Shown piece after piece: positions 1-10,402 of a stretch of DNA of 10,844 nt. How positions within the stretch are numbered: position 1 is the first letter of the stretch; each line of letters begins with the position of its first letter. The position numbers were made by a program, and so were the translations under genes. Under the pieces are notes generated by a model. The model was given only the letters and a program-made list of their open reading frames with translations, ran no database searches and was not told where the DNA came from. Origin of the DNA: Thermoleophilia bacterium (GTDB lineage Bacteria; Actinomycetota; Thermoleophilia; Miltoncostaeales; Miltoncostaeaceae); assembly GCA_017882555.1 (NCBI GenBank), contig JADGPH010000254.1, positions 1 to 10,844 of the forward strand, written 5' to 3'.

Positions 1-1408
1 CCATGTGCTCGACGTATTCTTGAATTGCGCGATTCAAGCCCATCGAACTGGTGATGCCCAGCTTGCAGCTATCGGTGCCCGGGCACGACACGATGTCGTC
101 GATCTCACGCGCACCGGCGGTGCCCAAGTCAAGCGCCACCAGACGTCGCCACACCGCGTAGACCGTTTCGTCGCGCACCCAACGCACGACAAGGTTCTGC
201 TGCACGGTCGTACGCGCGTACCCTCCGGAGAACTCGCGCATGATCGCAGCGAGTCCGCGAAACTGCTCTGGGGTGAGATCTCCACGGGGAATCCGGATCT
301 CAACCGTCGAAAACCCGGCTTGGCGCTGCGCGCGTACGTTGGACGCGACAAAGCGATCGTAATCAGGATCGTTGTCGCTCGGCCCCTCGACGTTGTCCGG
401 CACCGCCGGCGCGCGGGCCTGCTCATCGTGGACGAACAGCAGGGCGCCCATGTCGTAGTCGCGCTCCGCAACCCAGTCGCCCGCGAGCTCCTCGTCGACC
501 ATCTCTCGGAAGGCATCCATGCCGATCCGGTCGATCAACACCTTGATACGGGCGCGGGCGCGGTTCTTGCGCAGCTCGTCCTGACGATCGAAGATCCGCA
601 GCACCGCTTCGGTGACCTTCAGGTACTCGCCATCGTCGGCAGCGACGAACTCATAGAGCGTCGGGGCCACCCGCGGCATGATCGAGGTACCGCCGCCGAT
701 CCGGATCTCAAATCCACGCACTGATTGGCCGTCGATCTCGCGCACGCGGGGAATGAACCCGCCATCGTGAATCCCGGTGATCGCCCGGTCCTCGTCGCTC
801 GCGGTGAACGCGGTCTTGAACTTGCGGGGCATGAGCTGGCACACGTCGTTGCGGACGAAGTAGCGCACGTACGCACCGGCATACGGGGTCGGGTCAAAGA
901 GCTCGTCGTGGCAGACCCCGGCCCAGGGATCACCGGTCACGTTGCGAACCGTGTTGCCACAGCCCTCGCGCGACGACAGGCCCGCGGCGGAGATCTCACG
1001 GATCAGCTTTGCGAGTTCCGGCAGCGGCACGTGGTGCAGCTGAATGCACTGTCGGGTGGTGATGTGCCCCTTGCGCAGCGGCGCCCACCGGTCGACCACA
1101 TCGGCAAACATGTCGAGCTGCTCCGGGTTGATCCCCCCGAACGGAATCTTGACCCGCACCATCTGGACGTCGGGCTGACGCTGACCGTAAACGCCCTGCC
1201 GCAGCCGGAACCCAATGAAGTCCGCCTCCGGAGTCTCTCCCCGCAAGAACTTCGCCGACTCGGTATCGAAGTCGTCGAACTCCTGCTCGAGGATCGGAAT
1301 GACGTGACCGGGGACGTTCGCGTGAACCTCGGGGTTGTCCAACGTCCCCGAGCGACCGGTTGGCGCATCGGTGTGTGCGCTGTTGACGATGGACGAATCG
1401 GGGGTCAT
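1..1408 (-). CDS. Ferredoxin-type nitrite/sulfite reductase, C-terminus cut by window edge
   Basis: The frame stays open for 469 codons from ATG at 1408-1406 to the left edge. An in-frame TGA at 1420-1418, four codons upstream, fixes the start at or after this ATG. The protein has two ferredoxin-like half-repeats, typical of siroheme reductases: residues about 60-125 end in the HITTRQ motif (H115-Q120), and the second half-repeat lies at about 345-430. A GCGNTVRN segment follows the first repeat. The siroheme/[4Fe-4S] ligand motif C-x5-C is present as CPGTDSC (C442, C448); the second pair, C-x3-C, would lie beyond the edge. Family members run about 550 residues, so roughly 80-100 residues are missing. 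Known family role: cytoplasmic six-electron reduction of nitrite to ammonia or sulfite to sulfide, with ferredoxin as donor. The visible part does not decide the substrate. There is no partner gene beside it in the window. Confidence 0.93.
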   Translation of the reverse strand, partial: MTPDSSIVNSAHTDAPTGRSGTLDNPEVHANVPGHVIPILEQEFDDFDTESAKFLRGETPEADFIGFRLRQGVYGQRQPDVQMVRVKIPFGGINPEQLDMFADVVDRWAPLRKGHITTRQCIQLHHVPLPELAKLIREISAAGLSSREGCGNTVRNVTGDPWAGVCHDELFDPTPYAGAYVRYFVRNDVCQLMPRKFKTAFTASDEDRAITGIHDGGFIPRVREIDGQSVRGFEIRIGGGTSIMPRVAPTLYEFVAADDGEYLKVTEAVLRIFDRQDELRKNRARARIKVLIDRIGMDAFREMVDEELAGDWVAERDYDMGALLFVHDEQARAPAVPDNVEGPSDNDPDYDRFVASNVRAQRQAGFSTVEIRIPRGDLTPEQFRGLAAIMREFSGGYARTTVQQNLVVRWVRDETVYAVWRRLVALDLGTAGAREIDDIVSCPGTDSCKLGITSSMGLNRAIQEYVEHM

Positions 1409-1821
1409 CGATGGTCTTCACTTTCCATCCGGGGGCGGTTCAAGCGCAGCAGGCGCCGATCGATCGCGCACTTATACCATAAATCCAATTGCCTTTACCG
1501 AGTTTCACGGCCCACCGCCACGTGACCGCCCAATGCGCGGGAGAAACCGATCCATCGAAGGCCCGGCGGCCGATCTCGCCCCCGGCACAAGCCGCGCACG
1601 CGGCGTCATTCGCGCCGAGGACATTGCCATTGATGCCCGATTCGGCGCCGCATCGTTGTCGGCGGCGCGCCGGGCGACCCCGCTGCGCTTGGAATGCGCG
1701 CGCGTCGTCGTTCACGAAGGCGCCACCGCGCAGAGCCGGCTCGTCCACCGGATGACAAGTTCATCGCTCGACATGTTCGTTGCCCGTGGCGGCCCACGTC
1801 CCGTCAGCCCTGAGTTGTCGC
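1409..1821. other. 413-base stretch without a convincing gene
   Basis: This lies between the reductase start and the end of the broken gene at 1822. It carries the possible reductase promoter. The best open frame is on the minus strand at 1748-1440 (GTG start, 102 codons). It is moderately GC-rich at third positions in its first two thirds but has no recognisable domain, is rich in Arg, Ala and Gly, and runs through the probable promoter. A competing plus-strand frame covers the same bases. I therefore do not call a gene. No tRNA fold, clear riboswitch or repeat array was seen. Confidence 0.5.
1471..1499 (-). promoter_or_regulatory. Possible promoter of the nitrite/sulfite reductase
   Basis: On the minus strand an AT-rich patch in otherwise GC-rich sequence contains TATAAG at 1476-1471, a good match to a sigma-70-type -10 box. 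The hexamer 17 bases further upstream (GGTAAA, 1499-1494) is only a weak -35. It would start transcription near 1464, leaving a leader of about 56 bases before the ATG at 1408. A modest ribosome-binding candidate, GGAAAG at 1426-1421, lies 12 bases before the ATG. This is inference from position and composition alone. Confidence 0.35.
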
Positions 1822-2440
1822 TTATCCGGAGATCTCGGCCCCCAGGCAAGCGACCCGCCACGGGGTGAGATCGAGCTGCGTGGTCGTGTACAGGGTGTAC
1901 TCGTCGATGCTCAAATATCCCGGCGTGGCAGTCGGGGCACCCTCCTGGGCGAAGGTAGGGGCCCTTGGGGGATCGTCGACGGGAATCGCGGTGACTGCGG
2001 CGGTCGGCTGCAGGGCCAACCCGAACGGAATTGCCGATCCGACAACGTCACCGCCGCGCGGAGTAAGACGCGGCGGCTCGATGCCGGCGAGCCCACGCAA
2101 CCTCTTCCCTCGCAGGAATGTTGCCTGCCACCGGGTTCGCAGTATTCGTTTCCAGAATCCGCCCGAGCTTCGGCGCAGCGATGGTGCCATTCTTGATCGT
2201 TGCGCCGCCATCGGTCAGGGTCCGGTCGGCGGCGGCGGCGGGCGGCAGCGAAGCCTCCCATGCCACGCGGGCCACGAACATCGCTGGATCGCGAAACGGG
2301 TACATCGCGACATCCGGTTGCGAGAACGCTGGGTCGGATCCGTACGACTTTGGGGTAGCACGCCCGAGGACCGCTGCCCCTTGGTCTCCTGAGGTACACG
2401 CGAGCGCTCGTGCGCGCATGTAGGTCAGTGTCGTACCCAC
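1822..2440 (-). pseudogene. Unrecognised protein gene interrupted by an apparent +1 frameshift near 2095
   Basis: Two overlapping minus-strand frames look like halves of one protein. The first starts at GTG 2440-2438, 24 bases after the stop of the upstream HD-domain gene, and reads sensibly to about 2096 (about 115 codons; segments such as YPFRDPAMFVARVAWEAS and PKLGRILETNTANPVAG). It then becomes Arg/Ala-rich and stops at 2050-2048. The second frame reads sensibly from about 2094 (GLAGIEPPRL onward, then DEYTLYTTTQLDLTPW) to TAA at 1824-1822, about 90 codons. Skipping one base near 2095 joins them into a product of about 205 residues. There is no recognisable domain, signal peptide or membrane segment. 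Downstream position suggests co-transcription with the helicase/HD pair. It may be a decayed gene, a sequencing or assembly indel, or less likely a recoded gene; no classic +1 slippery site was seen. Confidence 0.55.
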
Positions 2441-2464
2441 GGCGTCGCCATCCGTACCGATCGC

Positions 2465-3339
2465 CTAGACGACCGCCCCGTCAGGCCCGGGCCCTTCCAG
2501 GCGCGATTTGACCGTTACCTCGGCCGCATTCAGCCGCATCAACGCGAGCGCCTCGGGGCTCGCCTGATTCGGGCCGGCCGGCGCGGGCGGACCGTGATGC
2601 CATGCCACACAGTGCAGGAGCGCGAGCCGACGCCGCTCGTCGAGTTCGGCCCGGCGTGCAGCATCGGCCACGATCTCGAGCCCAAGCGCCACATGGCCGA
2701 GCATGCGTCCTTCGTCTGTCGCCTCGAAGGTCGCCCGGACCCGCCACGCGCGGGTGTAGCCGAGATCATGTACCAGCGCCGCGGTCACCAGCAGGTCGGA
2801 GTCGATGCGCGGATGCCATGTACACAGCGTCTGGCACAGCGCCGCGACGCCGACCGTGTGCTCAATCAGGCCACCGACATACGCGTGATGCCCTGAGCGC
2901 GTGCACGGTACCTGCCGCCAGGTGGCCGCGAACTCATCATCGCCCGTGAGTACCGCCAGCGTCCGACGCAGACCCTGGTCGCCGATCTCGTCGGCAAGGT
3001 GCAGCACGAATCCGAACAGCTCATCGGGATCACGGTGGCTTCGCGGAACGAGGTTCCCATCGTCCACCTCTTCGTCGGCGGGTCGCACGTGGCTGATCAA
3101 CAGTTCCAGGCGGCCTCCGCGCTGCTCGGCCCGACCCGCGACCCGCACTGGGGCACCGAGCGTCAGCCGTTCGGCAAACCAGTCGGGTTGATCGAAGATC
3201 ACACCCCGGGCTGAACCGGTTGCGTCGGAAAGCACGACCGACAAGAACGGCTTTCCGGCTCGCGAGAGGCGCCGATCCACCTCCCGCACCGCAAAGACGC
3301 CTTCAAACGGGGCTCCTGGAGTGAGCTGGGCAAGACCAT

Positions 3340-3343
<4 letters not shown>
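2465..3343 (-). CDS. OB-fold plus HD-domain protein, YhaM-like 3'-5' exonuclease family
   Basis: Product of 292 residues, close to Bacillus YhaM (about 314). Residues about 12-88 form an OB-fold-like nucleic-acid binding region (VREVDRRLSRAGKPFLSVVL, ending near LLISHVRP). Residues about 145-255 form an HD metal-dependent hydrolase domain: H152/H153, H162 in LIEHT, the signature H192-D193 in ALVHDLGY, H217, and H249/H250 in AWHHG. Known for the family: YhaM removes nucleotides from 3' ends of RNA and can act on single-stranded DNA. The start ATG at 3343-3341 overlaps the helicase TGA (3342-3340) in an ATGA, so translation is probably coupled. An upstream in-frame start at 3394 is less likely because it would sit inside the end of the helicase gene. 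The exact substrate here is inferred, not shown. It could instead be an HD phosphohydrolase with another role. Confidence 0.88.
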
Positions 3344-6309
<2,966 letters not shown>

Positions 6310-6343
6310 GCTAGACCGCTCGGCGGACGGGCCGGTGCGCTGG

Positions 6344-6349
6344 TAGCAT
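6344..6349 (+). promoter_or_regulatory. Possible -10 box for a leaderless DUF1015 transcript
   Basis: TAGCAT fits the actinobacterial -10 pattern TANNNT and ends 8 bases before the GTG start at 6358. That spacing would put the transcription start at or next to the first base of the start codon, giving a leaderless mRNA, a common arrangement in Actinobacteria. No ribosome-binding site is visible upstream of the GTG, which agrees with this. The divergent gap of 48 bases is too short to show a clear -35 for either gene. Confidence 0.4.
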
Positions 6350-6357
6350 CGCGACCC

Positions 6358-7590
6358 GTGGCCGATGTCCGACCTTTTCCCGCACTTCGGTACCGCGACT
6401 CTGCCGGTGGCCTTGGTGACCTCGTCGCCCCGCCATACGACGTGATCTCGCCCGAAGAACGCGAGGCACTGCTCGCCCGTAGCCCGCACAACGCGGTGCG
6501 CTTGGAGTTGCCCGATCCGCCATATGAAGCCGTTGGGCAAGTCATCGCGGACTGGCAGACCATAGGGGTGCTTGGGCGCCCAGAGCGACCGGGCCTTGTC
6601 GCCTGGACGCAGACCTTCGTACTCGACGGCGACCGCATGGAGCGCAAGACGCTGTTGGCGACCGTCAAGCTCGAGCCGTACTCCGCCCGGGTCGTCCGGC
6701 CGCACGAGCGGACCCACAGCGGCCCGAAAGAGGATCGGCTGCGTCTGTACCGAGCCGTGCGCACCCACATCTCGCCGGTTTTCGGCCTCTACCCGGACAC
6801 GACGGCCGCCGGATGGGCGAGCGCCAATCTCGGCGACCGTGCCCCCGATGCGACGTTCACCTCGGACCACGGCGCGGTCGAAAACCGCATCTGGTGGGTT
6901 GACGACCCGGCAGCCCTGGACGGCATCGCGCAGACGTTGGCCGACAAATGGATTCTGATCGCCGACGGACACCATCGCTACGAGACCGCGTTGGCCTACC
7001 AGGCCGAACAGCGCGCGGCGGACCCCGACGACCTGGCCGAACACGCCTACGACTTCGTCTTGATGGGCCTCACCGCGCTCGAGGACCCGGGGCTCGTCGT
7101 GCTGCCGACCCATCGTGTGCTGGCGAAGTGGCCCAAGGGTGCGGGAAGCCGCCTGCACGCCAGACCAGTCGCCGACCTTGCCGAACTGCTTGCCGCGCTC
7201 CATTCTGCCCCTCTGGATGCGCCCGCGCTCGGACTGGTGCGCCCCGACGGGTTTGCGTTGCTGACCGGTACGCTCACGGTCGACGCCACCCCGGGCGAGC
7301 GCTTGGACGTGGCCGTACTGGAGCGCGAGGTCCTGATACCCGATCTTGGCGACGACCAAGCTGCACTCGCCCAGCGCGAGGCGCTCTGGTACACCAAGGA
7401 CCCGCACGAGGCCGTCCGCGAGGTCACGTCGGGCAAGGCCGCGGCGGCGATCATCATCCGACCACTGCCCAAAGACGCGGTAGCCGCCGTGTCAGATGCC
7501 GGGCAGACGATGCCCCAGAAGTCGACCTACTTCTACCCGAAGCTGTCGACCGGGGTCGCATTCCACTCGCTGGTCGACGCAGCCGACTAA
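6358..7590 (+). CDS. DUF1015 family protein
   Basis: Product of 410 residues from GTG, the usual size for this family. The start is chosen because ADVRPFPALRY followed by LVAPPYDVIS (residues 22-31) is the standard family N-terminus; an upstream in-frame ATG at 6253 would overlap the divergent helicase gene. Other conserved blocks are RPHERTHSGPKEDRL (114-128), DGHHRYETAL (203-212) and MPQKSTYFYPK (385-395) near the C-terminus. No signal peptide or membrane segment is visible, so a cytoplasmic protein is likely. I know of no settled function for the family. The DGHHRY block resembles the nucleotide-binding GCHR motif of sulfiredoxin/ParB-like proteins, which hints at ATP binding (inference). 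The gene is divergent from the helicase-nuclease and followed after 28 bases by a small same-strand gene. Confidence 0.92.
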   Translation: MADVRPFPALRYRDSAGGLGDLVAPPYDVISPEEREALLARSPHNAVRLELPDPPYEAVGQVIADWQTIGVLGRPERPGLVAWTQTFVLDGDRMERKTLLATVKLEPYSARVVRPHERTHSGPKEDRLRLYRAVRTHISPVFGLYPDTTAAGWASANLGDRAPDATFTSDHGAVENRIWWVDDPAALDGIAQTLADKWILIADGHHRYETALAYQAEQRAADPDDLAEHAYDFVLMGLTALEDPGLVVLPTHRVLAKWPKGAGSRLHARPVADLAELLAALHSAPLDAPALGLVRPDGFALLTGTLTVDATPGERLDVAVLEREVLIPDLGDDQAALAQREALWYTKDPHEAVREVTSGKAAAAIIIRPLPKDAVAAVSDAGQTMPQKSTYFYPKLSTGVAFHSLVDAAD

Positions 7591-7618
7591 GCGCACTGCT
7601 CGAAGCATCCGTCTGCGA

Positions 7619-8074
7619 ATGGCCCAGCCCCCAGACAACACCCCCGTTTCGTCGGTGGTCGATCAGGCGATGGAGACCGCCAGCCCGATGATCTTGATCA
7701 CGCTGTCGTATGTCGAGGGCGCCCTTGTCGAGCATGGGTACGCGATCGAGCAACATCCCAGAGAGCGCCTCGCGCGCGAAGACGCGTGGACGCTGTCGGT
7801 GCTCTCGGCCGACGGTCTCCCATCCAACGTGGGTATCTGGCTCGATGAGCGCGCCGAACCTACAGATGCTCCGGTGCACGTGAACCCCGCGGTCCGCATG
7901 GTGAACGCGCACGACCAAACACTCTTTGAGCTCCGCTACATCGGCGACACCGACGCGCCGATATGGATCGACGCGCGCGACGTGCCCGGCCTCCTGCACG
8001 CATTGACCGCGTTCCGCCACAACCTCGCCGAGCGGGTCGATCAGGCGCTGAATCGCCTGCACCACAACCGCTAG
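7619..8074 (+). CDS. Hypothetical protein, 151 residues
   Basis: I do not recognise this protein. It starts at ATG 7619, 28 bases after the DUF1015 stop, so it is probably on the same transcript; no clear ribosome-binding site precedes it. An alternative in-frame start is the ATG opening METASPMILI (codon 19). The frame is open further upstream, to 7496, but only inside the DUF1015 gene. The product is acidic and soluble-looking, without signal peptide or transmembrane segment. Alternating hydrophobic and charged stretches such as AWTLSVLSADGLPSNVGIWL (56-75) and TLFELRYIGDTDAPIWIDAR (101-120) suggest beta strands. They are followed by a helical C-terminus (about 122-148). The shape is compatible with a small alpha/beta domain. 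Codon use matches the neighbours. Its end converges on murD. Confidence 0.75.
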   Translation: MAQPPDNTPVSSVVDQAMETASPMILITLSYVEGALVEHGYAIEQHPRERLAREDAWTLSVLSADGLPSNVGIWLDERAEPTDAPVHVNPAVRMVNAHDQTLFELRYIGDTDAPIWIDARDVPGLLHALTAFRHNLAERVDQALNRLHHNR

Positions 8075-8076
8075 TC

Positions 8077-8093
8077 CGCACGCGCCGCGTGCG
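8077..8093. terminator. GC-rich hairpin between convergent genes, possible bidirectional terminator
   Basis: CGCACGCGCCGCGTGCG is a near-perfect palindrome: 8-base arms around a single central base, or a 7-base-pair stem with a 3-base loop. It begins 3 bases after the 7619-8074 stop and lies 19 bases before the murD stop at 8112. No T-run follows on either strand, so it is not a classical intrinsic terminator, but its place between convergent gene ends fits a bidirectional terminator or 3'-end stabiliser. Confidence 0.5.
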
Positions 8094-8111
8094 TCGAAGC
8101 GGCGATCTGTG

Positions 8112-9428
8112 CTAGGCCGTGGTGCCCCGTGAGCGCAGATCGTCCACGAGCGCGCGAAAGTGATCGCCGCGGTCTTCGAAGCTCACAAACTGATCAAAGC
8201 TCGCGCATCCCGGTGCGAGGAGCACAACTTCCCCCGGCTGGGCGTCGGCGGCCGCGGCAGCAACCGCACCCGCAAGTGTGTGGGTCTGCTGGATCGGTAC
8301 GCCCGCGGCCTCCATTGCCGCGCCGATCTCGTTGGCCGCCGCACCGATGAGGTACACGCACAGCACCCCGGAGCGTGCAGCCGCCGCAAGCGGTGTGAAG
8401 GAAGCGCCTTTCGGCTTGCCCCCGGCAATTAGGCGTACGCGCGCCGGATAGGCATCGAGTGCGGCAGCCGCGGCGTCGGCATTCGTCGCCTTGGAATCAT
8501 TGACATATGTCACGCCGCCGATCTCGCCGACGATCTCCAGCCGGTGTGCGACGCCGGCGAAACTGCGCAGGCCAGCGGCGATTTGGGGACTCGACAGCTG
8601 GGCGACGTGGGCGGCGATTGCCGCCGCAGCCATCACGTTCTCGCGATTGTGACGCCCCCGCAAAGGAATCTGGTCCCAGTCGGCGATCCAGTCGAGCCCG
8701 TCAACATGAAGTCCCGCCTCCGACCACGCGATGTCGTCGAGGCCGCGGCGGGCACCCTCGCGGATCACCCGCGGCCGTGCTCCTCCGGGAATCGTCCAGC
8801 CCTCCGGCGCAATCGCCAGATCACCTGCGGTCATGGCCGAGAAGATCCGCAACTTGGCCGCGCGGTACGCCTCCATCGAACTGTGACGGTCCAGGTGATC
8901 CGGCGTCACGTTGAGCACCACCGCGGCGCGGGGGTGGAATCGCTCGACATCTTCAAGCTGAAAGCTCGAGCACTCGACCACCAGCCACGTCGACGGGTCG
9001 ACCACGTCGACAAGGCTCGCCAACGGAAGGCCTTGATTCCCGCACGCAACCGCCTCACGACCGGCCGCACGCAAGAGATGTGCGATCAGTTCCGTGGTCG
9101 TGGTCTTCCCGTTGGTGCCGGTGATTCCGATGATCGGATTGGGCAACTCGCGCGCCGCGAGCTCGATCTCGCTGATGACCTCGGCACCGGCTGCCCGCGC
9201 GGCGGTCACCTGCACCGCCTCGGCGGGAACGCCGGGGCTCTTGACAACCAGATCGACACCCGGCACCGGATCCGTGCACGCTCCGCGCACATCGACGCCG
9301 AGCCCAACCAGCTCCGGTTCGTCAACCGGATTGACATCCACTGCGATGACCCGCCATCCGCGACGCACGAGCAGCGCCGCGGCCGCCTCGCCCGAGCGAC
9401 CGAGTCCGACCACCAGCGCGGTGCTCAC
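8112..9428 (-). CDS. murD: UDP-N-acetylmuramoylalanine--D-glutamate ligase
   Basis: This cytoplasmic ligase adds D-glutamate to UDP-MurNAc-L-alanine using ATP in peptidoglycan precursor synthesis. The 438-residue length equals that of typical MurD. Visible features: Rossmann-like N-terminus VVGLGRSG (6-13), ATP loop GTNGKTT (104-110), NVTPDHLDRH (173-182, with H178), MEAYRAAK with the lysine normally carbamylated (K192), VNDSKATN (309-316), and C-terminal APGCASFDQF (405-414) followed by RGDHFR (420-425). The GTG start at 9428-9426 shares a GTGA overlap with the mraY stop (9427-9425), implying translational coupling. A longer frame reaches an upstream ATG at 9491, but that lies inside mraY and adds residues unlike MurD. 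This is the last gene of the mur block here: ftsW and murG, which often follow murD, are replaced by a convergent gene. Confidence 0.97.
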   Translation of the reverse strand: MSTALVVGLGRSGEAAAALLVRRGWRVIAVDVNPVDEPELVGLGVDVRGACTDPVPGVDLVVKSPGVPAEAVQVTAARAAGAEVISEIELAARELPNPIIGITGTNGKTTTTELIAHLLRAAGREAVACGNQGLPLASLVDVVDPSTWLVVECSSFQLEDVERFHPRAAVVLNVTPDHLDRHSSMEAYRAAKLRIFSAMTAGDLAIAPEGWTIPGGARPRVIREGARRGLDDIAWSEAGLHVDGLDWIADWDQIPLRGRHNRENVMAAAAIAAHVAQLSSPQIAAGLRSFAGVAHRLEIVGEIGGVTYVNDSKATNADAAAAALDAYPARVRLIAGGKPKGASFTPLAAAARSGVLCVYLIGAAANEIGAAMEAAGVPIQQTHTLAGAVAAAAADAQPGEVVLLAPGCASFDQFVSFEDRGDHFRALVDDLRSRGTTA

Positions 9429-10402
9429 CCGTGCACCGAGCGGAAGTACAAAGTGAAGCCGATCGACCCCACAATCAAGGCGATGAGCCATAATCGCACG
9501 ATGATCTTCGTCTCGCTCCAGCCGGCCATCTCAAAGTGATGATGCAGCGGAGCCATGAGAAACACGCGGCGGCGGTAGCGACGAAAGACCACAACTTGCA
9601 CCATCACGGACAGGGCTTCGGCGACAAACACCGCCCCGATGATGATCAGCAGCACCTCCGTCTTGGTCACCACAGCGAGCGCGGCAATCGCACCGCCGAG
9701 CGCATACGAGCCGGTATCGCCCATGAAGACCTGCGCTGGGAACGAATTGAACCACAGGAACCCCACGCACGACCCCATCAGGGTCGCCGACAACATCGCC
9801 AGATCTCGCTGGCCGCTCACGAACGCGATCCCCGTATAGACCAGTAGAGCCACCGCGCAGGTCCCAGCTGCCAAGCCATCCAAGCCATCGGTGAGATTCA
9901 CCGCGTTTGCGGCCCCCGAGACGACGACCAAGATCACCACGAAGTAGAAGATCGGTCCGAGCGAGAGGGTGACGTCGATAAATTGGAGGTCCAGCGTGGT
10001 CGAGATGCCCACGACGCGTACGGCCACAATGGCGAGGACCAATGAGATCCCCGCCAAGCCCAGCATGCGCCAACGGGCCGCCAGACCCAGCGAGCGCTTG
10101 GCGACGATCTTGCGGTAGTCGTCCACAAACCCGATCGCGCCGCACGCCAGGGTCACGAAGATCACCAGCATCGCGCCGGTACTGCGCCCGGAGAGGATCA
10201 GGAACGGCAGAACCGTCGCCACGACGATCAGGAGGCCGCCCATCGTAGGCGTACCCCGCTTGGCGTCATGTCCGGACGGAATCAGCCCCTGCGGGCGCAC
10301 GAACTGGCCGACCTCGTTGTTCCGAAGCCACTCGATGAACTTTGGTCCCAAAAAGAGCATCAAGGCCGCGGAGCCGATTGCGGCAATGAGAATCCGCGAC
10401 AT
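9425..10402 (-). CDS. mraY: Phospho-N-acetylmuramoyl-pentapeptide-transferase
   Basis: This integral membrane enzyme transfers phospho-MurNAc-pentapeptide from UDP to undecaprenyl phosphate, forming lipid I. The product is 325 residues with about ten hydrophobic segments, as in the family. Signature motifs: KRGTPTMGG (48-56), GFVDDYRK with the paired aspartates D94-D95 (91-98), NAVNLTDGLDGLA with D172 and D175 (166-178), FMGDTGSYALGG with D229 (226-237), and APLHHHFE (284-291). The ATG at 10402-10400 overlaps the murF stop by one base (TGATG); an upstream start at 10420 would add six residues and is less likely. It sits between murF and murD, as in most dcw clusters. Confidence 0.97.
   Translation of the reverse strand: MSRILIAAIGSAALMLFLGPKFIEWLRNNEVGQFVRPQGLIPSGHDAKRGTPTMGGLLIVVATVLPFLILSGRSTGAMLVIFVTLACGAIGFVDDYRKIVAKRSLGLAARWRMLGLAGISLVLAIVAVRVVGISTTLDLQFIDVTLSLGPIFYFVVILVVVSGAANAVNLTDGLDGLAAGTCAVALLVYTGIAFVSGQRDLAMLSATLMGSCVGFLWFNSFPAQVFMGDTGSYALGGAIAALAVVTKTEVLLIIIGAVFVAEALSVMVQVVVFRRYRRRVFLMAPLHHHFEMAGWSETKIIVRLWLIALIVGSIGFTLYFRSVHG

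Noticed and set aside
1457..1467. GATCGATCG palindromic run near the reductase promoter, considered as an operator
   Set aside because: Short self-complementary GATCG runs are common in this GC-rich sequence and nothing else supports a binding site.
5..1525. Plus-strand open frames of 239 and 266 codons opposite the reductase
   Set aside because: The minus-strand frame carries family motifs over its whole length; these frames are shadows of it.
1440..1748. 102-codon minus-strand open frame upstream of the reductase
   Set aside because: It has no domain, is Arg/Ala/Gly-rich, competes with a plus-strand frame and runs through the probable reductase promoter. It may be real but cannot be supported.
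2220..2245. Run of GCC/GGC triplets inside the broken gene, considered as a repeat
   Set aside because: Only a few units long and explained by an alanine run in a GC-rich coding frame.
6310..7407. N-terminal extension of the helicase frame by about 366 residues, giving a 1355-codon open frame
   Set aside because: It lies wholly antisense to the well-supported DUF1015 gene and its translation is Arg/Gly-rich without domains. The standard UvrD N-terminus begins at ATG 6309.
8544..9539. 331-codon plus-strand open frame opposite murD and the end of mraY
   Set aside because: The minus strand encodes textbook MurD and MraY motifs here; the plus frame is an antisense shadow produced by high GC.
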